34,742 bases of DNA from a virus. The notes below the pieces were generated by a model, which worked only from the letters and a program-made list of their open reading frames with translations, searched no databases and had not been told where the DNA came from. Position numbers and translations under genes: made by a program. Where the stretch lies: the IMG/VR virus record IMGVR_UViG_3300000930_000030, positions 1 to 34,742 of that record. The stretch is one strand, 5' to 3'. This document shows positions 1 to 7,186 of this stretch, one piece after another (within the stretch, counting starts at the first letter, position 1; each line of letters opens with the position of its first letter).

Positions 1-2
1 TG

Positions 3-929
3 ATTGAAGCCTTTAAAGAAAAAATTACTTCAATGATTGAAAAGACAATTAACAAAGTTAGAGATGCTATTAAGAATTTTAATATAGGCAATATCATGAA
101 TGATGTAGCTACCTTTGTAAACAATAACATTGCTAAACAAATCAATAATCTCAAAGAAAACATTTTAGGATTTTTTAGCAAAGAAAATATAGAGCAAATT
201 ATTAATAGAGCTAAAGGTTTATTTGACTATGGCGTTGGCTTATTTGCTAATCCAAGTTTAGAAGAAATCCAATTTCTTATCTCTAGGTTTTGCGCAATGG
301 CTGCTGGTATTGAAGATGCAATCCAAGCATTAAAAAATCCACTTGATAGTTTTGCAAATAGATTTACATATTCATTACAAAGAGTCGCAGCTGCTGGTAA
401 TTTAAATACTGCAAGCGCTGTTGCTGCAGGGCGCCAAGTTCAATCACCAGCGGCGCGGAATACTGAGATAAATAATCAAAGACAGAGGTGGTTAGCCGCT
501 GGCAATGCTAGACGTATTACTGATGAAGATTATAAAGATCTTCCGGACTTTGAGGATTTAGAGGCAGGCGGAAATGGCAGTGGGTTATATTTTGACAGAA
601 ATTTAACATCATGGCCAAGATATGATGGAGCAGATGGATGGAAAAACGCAAACATAGATTTAAGAGTTATTCTTATGAGAGTAGCCAAGGCATTTGGTAC
701 TGATTTACATATTAATAGTCCATGGCGTAGCGCCGCGCATAACGAGCGGGTAGGCGGTGTAAGTGGATCATTACACTTGAGTGGTAACGCATTTGATATA
801 TCATGGAGAGGTTATCCAAATAATCGTACAGAGTTTTTACGGATTGCGTATCAAGAAGGATTTACAGGCCACGGAATATATGGCGGATTTGTTCACATAG
901 ATTTAGGGAATAGGGTGTTTACACCTTAA
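3..929 (+). CDS. M15-like DD-peptidase domain protein, probable baseplate hub/tail lysin (5' partial)
   Basis: The reading frame is open to the left edge. An in-window ATG lies at 33, but the first bases (TG ATT GAA) could also complete an ATG just outside, so the true start is unknown; residues here are numbered from the ATG at 33. Residues 1-120 are helical and Asn/Lys-rich, 125-200 look like a linker, and about 205-298 form a zinc D-Ala-D-Ala carboxypeptidase-like domain (Peptidase_M15_3 type). The SxHxxGxAxDI motif supplies H248 and D255, and FVHIDLG supplies H288, the expected Zn-ligand triad. The family cleaves peptidoglycan cross-links. A position just before gene 25 suits a hub or tail lysin used during injection, comparable in role to the lysozyme domain of T4 gp5. 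That role is inferred, and no gp5 OB-fold is visible in this window. A free lysis endopeptidase is the alternative. Confidence 0.8.
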   Translation: MEAFKEKITSMIEKTINKVRDAIKNFNIGNIMNDVATFVNNNIAKQINNLKENILGFFSKENIEQIINRAKGLFDYGVGLFANPSLEEIQFLISRFCAMAAGIEDAIQALKNPLDSFANRFTYSLQRVAAAGNLNTASAVAAGRQVQSPAARNTEINNQRQRWLAAGNARRITDEDYKDLPDFEDLEAGGNGSGLYFDRNLTSWPRYDGADGWKNANIDLRVILMRVAKAFGTDLHINSPWRSAAHNERVGGVSGSLHLSGNAFDISWRGYPNNRTEFLRIAYQEGFTGHGIYGGFVHIDLGNRVFTP

Positions 930-943
930 TAAAGGAAAAAATA

Positions 944-1360
944 ATGGTAGTTAGTTTAATAACACCAAGACAGAAAAAGTTTACAGTTTACACTGACTTT
1001 AAAATGGATTTAGAAAAAAGTCCTGTGTCTAGTGACTTGACTCTAAATAAAAATGAAGAAGCTGTAAAGCAATCAATTAAAAACCTTATCTTAACTGATA
1101 GAGGTGAAAGATTAATGCAACCAAACCTTGGTGGAAACATCAAGGCTATGTTGTTTGAAACAATTACGCCAGCAACACTTAAACTAATTGAAGAGCAAGT
1201 AAGATCCACGATTAATTTGCATGAACCAAGGGCTGATCTTATTGACGTACTCGTTTCGTCAGAAATAGATGACAACACTGTGGTCGTCAAAATAGCATTT
1301 TACATATCAAATAACCAACAGCCAATATCGCTGAGTGTAATATTAGAGAGGACACGATAA
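944..1360 (+). CDS. 25: Baseplate wedge subunit gp25 (GPW/gp25 family)
   Basis: This is a 138-residue protein, close to T4 gp25 (132). It carries the family core: the helix ending LTDRGERLMQPNLGG (about residues 50-64), followed by a hydrophobic segment and a beta-rich C-terminus (ISLSVILER). GPW/gp25 proteins are lysozyme-folded wedge components that sit near the sheath-baseplate junction in contractile injection machines and bind the gp6 core. AAAGGA lies about 7 bases upstream of the ATG at 944, supporting this start; a later in-frame ATG at 1004 would remove conserved N-terminal sequence. The stop is separated by one base from the next start (gene 6), matching the gp25-gp6 or W-J partnership seen across contractile tails. 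Confidence 0.93.
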   Translation: MVVSLITPRQKKFTVYTDFKMDLEKSPVSSDLTLNKNEEAVKQSIKNLILTDRGERLMQPNLGGNIKAMLFETITPATLKLIEEQVRSTINLHEPRADLIDVLVSSEIDDNTVVVKIAFYISNNQQPISLSVILERTR

Positions 1361-1361
1361 G

Positions 1362-3158
1362 ATGGCTACGAAGCTGAACATAACAGAATTAGATTTTGCT
1401 AGTAACAAGCAGCAACTGATTAATTATTTAAAAAGCCAGTCGCAATTTAAAGATTATGATTTCGAAGGTTCCAACTTAAATGTTCTTTTAGATGTGTTAT
1501 CATATAATACATATCAGAATAACTTTTATACCAATATGGCAATCAATGAAATGTTTCTTGACTCTGCGGTATTACCAAACTCGGTTGTATCACATGCAAA
1601 AGAATTAAATTATTTGCCAAGCTCAAGGAAATCTGCGAGGGCTTCAGTAAGAGTTACTATCCGTGATACTACAATTACAGGTCAAACAATTACGATCCCG
1701 CAGTTTGCAGCATTCAAGGCTTCTTTCCAAGGAGAGAATTATGAATTCGTTACGGATAAAGCGTATGTTGCAAAGAAAACAGAACCAGGTGTATTTGTTG
1801 CAGACAACATTGAACTCTTTGAAGGACAAATGCTAACAAGCTTTGAACGTGAAGGTTATTTTGTTGATGAAGATGGCATTCTTACAGTTATTCTTTCAAA
1901 CGAAAACGCTGATATTGATTCTCTCGAGGTATTTGTTGACGCCGAGTTTACAGAAGACGCAAATATATTTACTCGCAAAAACGATATCTTTGGAGTCGGA
2001 CCTGAAGATAAAGTATTCTATGTAGAACCATATTACGATGGCAGATATAAAATTTATTTTGGTAACAACGTGTTTGGTGTACAGCCTGATGAATACGAAG
2101 ATATTCGTGTTAAGTATAGAATTTGTTCAGGAGCTGAAGCAAACGGCGCAAGCGTATTCACAATTCAAATTACTTCAACAGGTACAACTGAAGTTGAAAC
2201 AATACAGGCGGCACTCGGCGGTGCAGACTCAGAGTCATTAGAAAAAATCCGTTACTTTGCTCCTAAGGCTTTACAAATTCAGGAGAGAGCTGTAACAACT
2301 TCTGATTATGAAGTATTACTTAAACAGCAATTTCCAGAAATTAAAGCAGTGTCAGCATACGGTGGAGAAAATTTAAATCCTCCACAATTTGGCCGTGTTG
2401 CGATTTCAGTTTATTTAGGAGAAGCTGAAGAAACCTTATCAAATACTTTGGTAAATACGTATCTTGATTATTTGTCAGATAAGACTCCATTAGCTATTGA
2501 ACCAACATTTGTTCCATCTGAATTTGTGTATGGTAAAATTGCTGTTCGTGTCAATTATAATCCAAAGCTTACTACAAAAAATTCTGATTTTATTGCGCAG
2601 TTGGTTAGAGACACAATACAGGCCTACTCAGAAGGAACATTAGATAACTTTAATACTACCCTAAGGCTATCAAACCTGTCCTCTAACATCGATGCAGCTG
2701 ACGTATCTATAACTTCAAACGCTATGACGGCGAAGCCGATTATTGAATACACACCAGATCTTAATATCAAATCTAATCCTATATTTAAATTTGGTACACC
2801 ATTAGTAAGGCCATATCCGTTCCGTGAAACGAATGGATTTTCAGAATATAAACCATCTATTGTAAGTGGACAATTTTCAGTAGATAATGTTTGTGTATAC
2901 TTACAGGATGATGGCATCGGAAACATGCAATTAGTTACTAGTGATCTTTCTAATCCACAAATTATTGATCCAACTGCCGGTACTGTTGACTATGATGCAG
3001 GCGATGTAAAACTAATTAATTTTAGAACCGACGGATTTACTGGCTCTGCTATTCAATTTATTGCCACAACTGTTTACGATGACATTGCTGCGCCAAAAGG
3101 TAGAATTTTTGCAATCCGCGACGACGACGTAGAAGTAACATTAAGAGAGACTGAATAA
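1362..3158 (+). CDS. 6: Baseplate wedge subunit gp6
   Basis: This 598-residue protein resembles T4 gp6 (660). The N-terminal 90 residues contain the diagnostic stretch SYNTYQNNFYTNMAINEMFL followed by LPNSVVSHAKELNYLP, typical of gp6/gpJ proteins. The middle contains ERAVTTSDYEVLLKQQFPEI (about residues 310-330), the J-like domain signature. gp6 dimers form the continuous ring at the heart of the T4 baseplate wedge and drive its conformational switch, with gp25 and gp7 as direct partners; those genes flank it here. The ATG at 1362 follows a purine-rich AGAGAGGA and lies one base after the gene 25 stop, so translation is probably coupled. The C-terminal 100 residues are beta-rich. No frame disruption was seen. 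Confidence 0.93.
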   Translation: MATKLNITELDFASNKQQLINYLKSQSQFKDYDFEGSNLNVLLDVLSYNTYQNNFYTNMAINEMFLDSAVLPNSVVSHAKELNYLPSSRKSARASVRVTIRDTTITGQTITIPQFAAFKASFQGENYEFVTDKAYVAKKTEPGVFVADNIELFEGQMLTSFEREGYFVDEDGILTVILSNENADIDSLEVFVDAEFTEDANIFTRKNDIFGVGPEDKVFYVEPYYDGRYKIYFGNNVFGVQPDEYEDIRVKYRICSGAEANGASVFTIQITSTGTTEVETIQAALGGADSESLEKIRYFAPKALQIQERAVTTSDYEVLLKQQFPEIKAVSAYGGENLNPPQFGRVAISVYLGEAEETLSNTLVNTYLDYLSDKTPLAIEPTFVPSEFVYGKIAVRVNYNPKLTTKNSDFIAQLVRDTIQAYSEGTLDNFNTTLRLSNLSSNIDAADVSITSNAMTAKPIIEYTPDLNIKSNPIFKFGTPLVRPYPFRETNGFSEYKPSIVSGQFSVDNVCVYLQDDGIGNMQLVTSDLSNPQIIDPTAGTVDYDAGDVKLINFRTDGFTGSAIQFIATTVYDDIAAPKGRIFAIRDDDVEVTLRETE

Positions 3159-3159
3159 A

Positions 3160-5760
3160 ATGGTCGGTTATAATAATCAAAAAGAGTTAATTGAAAAAAA
3201 GATTGCCTTCAAGGTTAATAGTATGTGGCCTGCGATTTATCGTGATGAAGGCGCTGAACTTGTTCAACTTGTAAAAGATTATTATGAATTCTTAGAAACA
3301 GAATACAACCAAAGCCATTATAACAATCGGCGAATGTACGAATACCGTGACATATCAACTACGTTAGCGAGTATGATTATACATTTCCAAAAAGCATTCC
3401 TTGCGGACTTGCCATTGTTGGATGATACAACAGTAAGAATTGTAATTAAAAATATCATGGACCTTTACAGAAGAAAAGGTACTCGTGGTGGTATTGTTGT
3501 ATTCTTTAGACTATTTTATCAAGAGTACGCAGAAGTTGTATATCCGTCTAAATATATGTTCAAGCCATCTGACTCAACATGGAAAACCGGTTCGTATTTA
3601 GAAATGTTTCCAAACGATAACGTTTTTGTATCAAACAGCGGTCTTAGCTATACTTATGAAAATTTACTTTCACGAAATATTAAAGGTTCTGTATCAGGTG
3701 CCAAAGCAGTTGTTGATAAAATTAACTTTATTATTAAAAATAAAACCATCTATGCGGTTATTTACTTAAATAATATAAAAGGACAGTTTCAAAAATTTGA
3801 TGATATCCTAGCAAGAATTGCCGGTGAAGATGTTAGCTTTGGAAAAATTGGTGGATCGTTAAATGCAATTCAACCAATTGATGAAGCCTATGGTGGTACA
3901 ACAGGAAATAAAGTTGGAGACGTTTATAACGTAAGAAGTAGTTATGGATCTGGTGGTAAAGTTTTAGTAACTGATGTATCTGCACAGCAAACTGGTATAA
4001 TAAAATATGAATTGACAGACGGCGGATTTGGCTATACAATAGAAGGCACAAGGCTTATAGTTTCAAATCAAGTAATTGTTTTTGATAACCCAAATTTTAT
4101 ATTTGAACCTGACTTAAGAATTGAACAACCATCTACTTCCGCGCTAGCAACAGTTATTGGACAGAACTCTGTTGTGGCTGGAGTTAAATTAGATATTGGC
4201 TCCGCCGAATTTGAAGACTCTTCGTTTATTCAAACAGTTCAAGCTACAGATCCTCTTAAATCAGTAAAGCTTATTCCTGCGTCTGAGACTGCGTTATATA
4301 ACGCAACATATACAATAATAGAAGGTATGCAACGCGCTGCAAATGGGCAACAGCCAGAACTTACAAACTTTACCCCAATTGTTGGAACACGTCAACTCGG
4401 TGATGTAAACAATGACTCTTTCGTTAACCAATTAGATGTAGATAATATAACAGCATATTTTGATGGTACATTAACAGATGAAGCTACGATTGAATGGATT
4501 GAACGAGACTTTAAAATAAGACTTACGCAGAATCCTCTTTACGATGCTTATCCTGCATACAAAGTATATTTTAACGCAGTGTCTGCAAAAAATGACAGTT
4601 CTCCTGGCCCACTATATCCTGACACTCTTAACACCGCTGACGTTAAAGTAGAAAGTTTATCTAATATTGAAAACATCAGCTTGATTACCGATCTTATTAG
4701 TGACTTCCTTAGTGTGCCACTCAATTCAAGTAATTATAATACCGTCCCGCCTGCAATTCAAGCAATGTCAGGTACTGCAGATCCAGTAACTCTTGCAACT
4801 CCATTAAATGAAGCGTTTGATTTAACGCCATTTAATATTGGAGTTATTGACGCGTTTGAAAATGTAAATCCAGGAAACGATTATGTTAACGATGTATTTG
4901 CATTAGTACAAGACTCAACGATGATTCCATTTGCAAGATACGAGCAAATTATTATTCTTTCAAATATAACCGCGGCGTTTTCAGTTGGTGATATTATTAC
5001 ACAAGAAACGTCTGGCGTGGTTGGTAAAATTACCGGAGTTAATAGTGGAGAAAAATTTATTAAAGTAACGCCGTATGCTTATTACGGGTTTAACTCCACA
5101 AACGATATTTTATTCAGAGGAAATAATTATCCTATCCTTGCATCAGAACGAGATTACACTTCTAAAGTAATTGGTGCCAATGCTGATATGAATGCTAAGA
5201 CTATATTTGAGGATGGCAGGATTGCCGGCGTAAAGGTTATTAATTCAGGATTTGCATATCCGGATGGAGAAGTAATCTTCATAGTAGATGATGATAATAA
5301 CATTCAGGCGAGAGGTACTGCCCAGGCTGTAACGGAAGGTATTACAGAAGGTTTCTGGGGACAACTTAATTCTCATGTTAATGGCTACACAAGTACAGTA
5401 GCTGAAAACGGCGCTGATGTTTACTACGAAGGTCAAATGAGAATACAAGATAGTGATTTCTATCAAGAGTACTCGTATGATATTAAATCTTCAGTATCAC
5501 AAGAAAGATATCGTGGTTCATTAAATAAAAATGTTCACCTTGCAGGTACAAAGCAATTTGGTTCATTCTTATATCAGAAAAAACAAAACAGTGGTATCGC
5601 ACAAAGATTTTATCATAATGTTAAAAACGATTATCTGCTCGGCGGTATTGATGTTGTCGGACCAGGCCAGGATACATCAGGTCAAGGCGGAACAATTACA
5701 ATGGACACTACTGGGTATACCTCTGATAGTACGATTTTACGTGCGGACCTCGTGAGATAA
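3160..5760 (+). CDS. 7: Baseplate wedge subunit gp7-like protein
   Basis: This is an 866-residue protein. Residues 1-130 hold a module recognisable in the C-terminal half of T4 gp7: MWPAIYRDEGAELVQLVKDY, then MDLYRRKGTRGGIVVFFRLF and a VVYPSKY tail, equivalent to the 'SKGIEASYKFLFKVLY' region of T4 gp7. In T4 the module is internal, whereas here it starts the protein, so the N-terminal half of T4 gp7 has no counterpart. The rest is beta-rich with repeated 'GFGYTIEG'/'GFAYPDGE'-type strands common in marine phage baseplate proteins. Residues 414-430 match a dockerin-type calcium loop (GDVNNDSFVNQLDVDNI). The start ATG lies one base after the gene 6 stop. The position directly after gene 6 agrees with T4 order. 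The gp7 assignment is good for the N-terminal module; the function of the remainder is unknown. Confidence 0.75.
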   Translation: MVGYNNQKELIEKKIAFKVNSMWPAIYRDEGAELVQLVKDYYEFLETEYNQSHYNNRRMYEYRDISTTLASMIIHFQKAFLADLPLLDDTTVRIVIKNIMDLYRRKGTRGGIVVFFRLFYQEYAEVVYPSKYMFKPSDSTWKTGSYLEMFPNDNVFVSNSGLSYTYENLLSRNIKGSVSGAKAVVDKINFIIKNKTIYAVIYLNNIKGQFQKFDDILARIAGEDVSFGKIGGSLNAIQPIDEAYGGTTGNKVGDVYNVRSSYGSGGKVLVTDVSAQQTGIIKYELTDGGFGYTIEGTRLIVSNQVIVFDNPNFIFEPDLRIEQPSTSALATVIGQNSVVAGVKLDIGSAEFEDSSFIQTVQATDPLKSVKLIPASETALYNATYTIIEGMQRAANGQQPELTNFTPIVGTRQLGDVNNDSFVNQLDVDNITAYFDGTLTDEATIEWIERDFKIRLTQNPLYDAYPAYKVYFNAVSAKNDSSPGPLYPDTLNTADVKVESLSNIENISLITDLISDFLSVPLNSSNYNTVPPAIQAMSGTADPVTLATPLNEAFDLTPFNIGVIDAFENVNPGNDYVNDVFALVQDSTMIPFARYEQIIILSNITAAFSVGDIITQETSGVVGKITGVNSGEKFIKVTPYAYYGFNSTNDILFRGNNYPILASERDYTSKVIGANADMNAKTIFEDGRIAGVKVINSGFAYPDGEVIFIVDDDNNIQARGTAQAVTEGITEGFWGQLNSHVNGYTSTVAENGADVYYEGQMRIQDSDFYQEYSYDIKSSVSQERYRGSLNKNVHLAGTKQFGSFLYQKKQNSGIAQRFYHNVKNDYLLGGIDVVGPGQDTSGQGGTITMDTTGYTSDSTILRADLVR
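4399..4449 (+). other. Dockerin-type calcium-binding motif inside the gp7-like protein
   Basis: Codons 414-430 encode GDVNNDSFVNQLDVDNI. This matches the type I dockerin loop pattern G-D-x-N-x-D-G-x-V-N-x-x-D, with D415, N417, D419 and D426 as candidate calcium ligands; Ser replaces the usual Gly at 420. Only one copy is visible, whereas true dockerins carry two, so this is a calcium loop rather than a proven dockerin. It may stabilise an inserted domain in the baseplate. Confidence 0.55.
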
Positions 5761-5768
5761 AATAAACG

Positions 5769-5776
5769 GATAAATA
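5769..5776 (+). promoter_or_regulatory. Possible T4-type late promoter box, GATAAATA (one mismatch)
   Basis: GATAAATA differs by one base from the T4 late -10 box TATAAATA. It lies in the 39-base gap before the cupredoxin-fibre gene, 23 bases from its ATG. The ten bases CGGATAAATA recur exactly at 19681-19690 in another intergenic gap. T4-like late genes rely on the extended -10 box read with gp55 and the sliding clamp. The mismatch at the first base makes the call tentative. Confidence 0.4.
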
Positions 5777-5799
5777 ACTAAAACACTTAGGAGCTAATA

Positions 5800-7185
5800 A
5801 TGGCAAAGCAAACAATTGGTGTAGGGCTAGCGGCTAATGATGGTGGCGGGGATCCGTTACGATCAGCCTTCGTCAAAGTTAACGAAAACTTTACAGAACT
5901 TTATAATTCAACTGCCACAATACCCACAGCGCTTACAGATTTGGGAATAACAGACGGAACTAGCGGTCAAGTTTTAACAACTGATGGCGCAGGCGCGTTT
6001 ACTTTTAGTACCGTATCAGGTGGAGGCGGTGGCGCAACTACATTGGGCGCATTAACCGATGTTAGTGCTACAGCACCTACTACAGGTCAAGTATTAAAAT
6101 GGTCTGGTACTCAGTGGGCTCCAGATACAGACGCAACTGCAAGTGGTGGTAGCGGAATTGCTCTAACTGATTTGAGTGTTGCAGCTGAGCCGTCGGCATC
6201 AGGAAATGGCAGCCTTGCTTATAATAACGGAACAGGTATATTTACATATACTCCTCCGGTTATTCCAGCTGACTTAAACGATTTAGGAATATCAGACGGA
6301 ACTAACGGTCAAGTTTTAACAACTGATGGTGCAGGTACCTACTCATTTACAGATGTGTCAGGCGGCGGCGGTGGAGGTTCCTCGACCTTTAATGCATTAA
6401 CAGAAATTGCGTTGGCTGATCTTGATGTTCATGATATTGCCTTGCAGGCCAAAACAAAGTATATTGTAACTCATAGCGGTAGCTCATCTTATAAATTTGA
6501 TACTCACGGGCAAACTGATAATCCAACAATTTATGTTAGAGCTGGAGAAACCATTGGATGGGATTTAACATCAACATCCGGAGCGCATCCATTTGAAATT
6601 AGAGACAATACTAATAGTGCTTATAATATTGGTTTAAGACATTACGCGTTTGACGGAACTAAATCTGAAGGTCTTAGCGCGCAAGGAAAAACATCAGGAA
6701 CTCTTTATTGGAAAGTACCTAACACTCTTAGTGGTACATACAAATATATTTGTACTAGCCATCCAAATATGGTAGGCGATATTATAGTTGAGGCAGAAGC
6801 TGGTACAGGTGGTCTGAATACACGCGTTTCTACAAACACTCTTAACGGAGGAATGATTGCAACGCAAACTGCAAACTTTGATCTTGCGGCGGCAAAAACA
6901 TTTGTTCTATATTCAATTGAAGTATCAGACGCAGCCTGGGTAAGGTTATACACTGACGCTGCATCAAGAACGGCGGATGCTTCGAGATTAAGAGGTAACG
7001 ACCCAGCGCCTGACGCAGGAGTTATTGCCGAAGTAATTACCACAGGGAGCGAAGTTGTTAATTTTGCTCCAGCAGTTATTGGTTATTGCACCACAGGCAA
7101 TACACTTCCGGCCGCAATCACAAACGACACTGGCGTAACTTCAAATATTCGTGTTACGATAACGCACTTAAGCTTAGAGGCATAA
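5800..7185 (+). CDS. Fibre-like virion protein with amicyanin-type cupredoxin domain
   Basis: This is a 461-residue protein, started at the ATG preceded by AGGAG at 5789-5793. The N-terminus (VKVNENFTELYNS, about residues 26-38) is typical of marine T4-like fibre proteins. Residues about 40-205 are Gly/Ser/Thr-rich and contain two copies of a DLGI(T/S)DGT(S/N)GQVLTTDGAG unit, each ending in a poly-Gly run. Residues about 213-334 resemble a type I copper (plastocyanin/amicyanin) fold: GAHPFEIRD supplies H263, and YICTSHPNMVGDIIVE supplies C318, H321 and M324. The C-x2-H-x2-M spacing is that of amicyanin. Residues 340-461 are a beta-rich tail of unknown role. No signal peptide is present, so copper would have to be acquired by the virion. 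The role may be electron transfer, metal binding or simply a sturdy beta fold for adhesion; the ligand set is visible, the function is inferred. Confidence 0.75.
   Translation: MAKQTIGVGLAANDGGGDPLRSAFVKVNENFTELYNSTATIPTALTDLGITDGTSGQVLTTDGAGAFTFSTVSGGGGGATTLGALTDVSATAPTTGQVLKWSGTQWAPDTDATASGGSGIALTDLSVAAEPSASGNGSLAYNNGTGIFTYTPPVIPADLNDLGISDGTNGQVLTTDGAGTYSFTDVSGGGGGGSSTFNALTEIALADLDVHDIALQAKTKYIVTHSGSSSYKFDTHGQTDNPTIYVRAGETIGWDLTSTSGAHPFEIRDNTNSAYNIGLRHYAFDGTKSEGLSAQGKTSGTLYWKVPNTLSGTYKYICTSHPNMVGDIIVEAEAGTGGLNTRVSTNTLNGGMIATQTANFDLAAAKTFVLYSIEVSDAAWVRLYTDAASRTADASRLRGNDPAPDAGVIAEVITTGSEVVNFAPAVIGYCTTGNTLPAAITNDTGVTSNIRVTITHLSLEA
5951..5993 (+). repeat. Intragenic direct repeat, copy 1 of 2
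   Basis: These 43 bases recur at 6293-6335 with only two mismatches, 342 bases (114 codons) apart and in the same frame. They encode DGTxGQVLTTDGAG. The near-identity at third codon positions points to a recent duplication or gene conversion within the fibre stalk. Confidence 0.85.
6293..6335 (+). repeat. Intragenic direct repeat, copy 2 of 2
   Basis: This is the second copy of the 43-base unit at 5951-5993 (two mismatches). It is followed, like the first, by a poly-Gly stretch that probably acts as a flexible hinge before the cupredoxin domain. Confidence 0.85.
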
Positions 7186-7186
7186 T

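Noticed and set aside
4399-4449. Calling the gp7-like protein a cellulosome-type dockerin.
   Set aside because: Only one calcium loop is present and no second duplicated loop follows, so only a dockerin-like loop is claimed.
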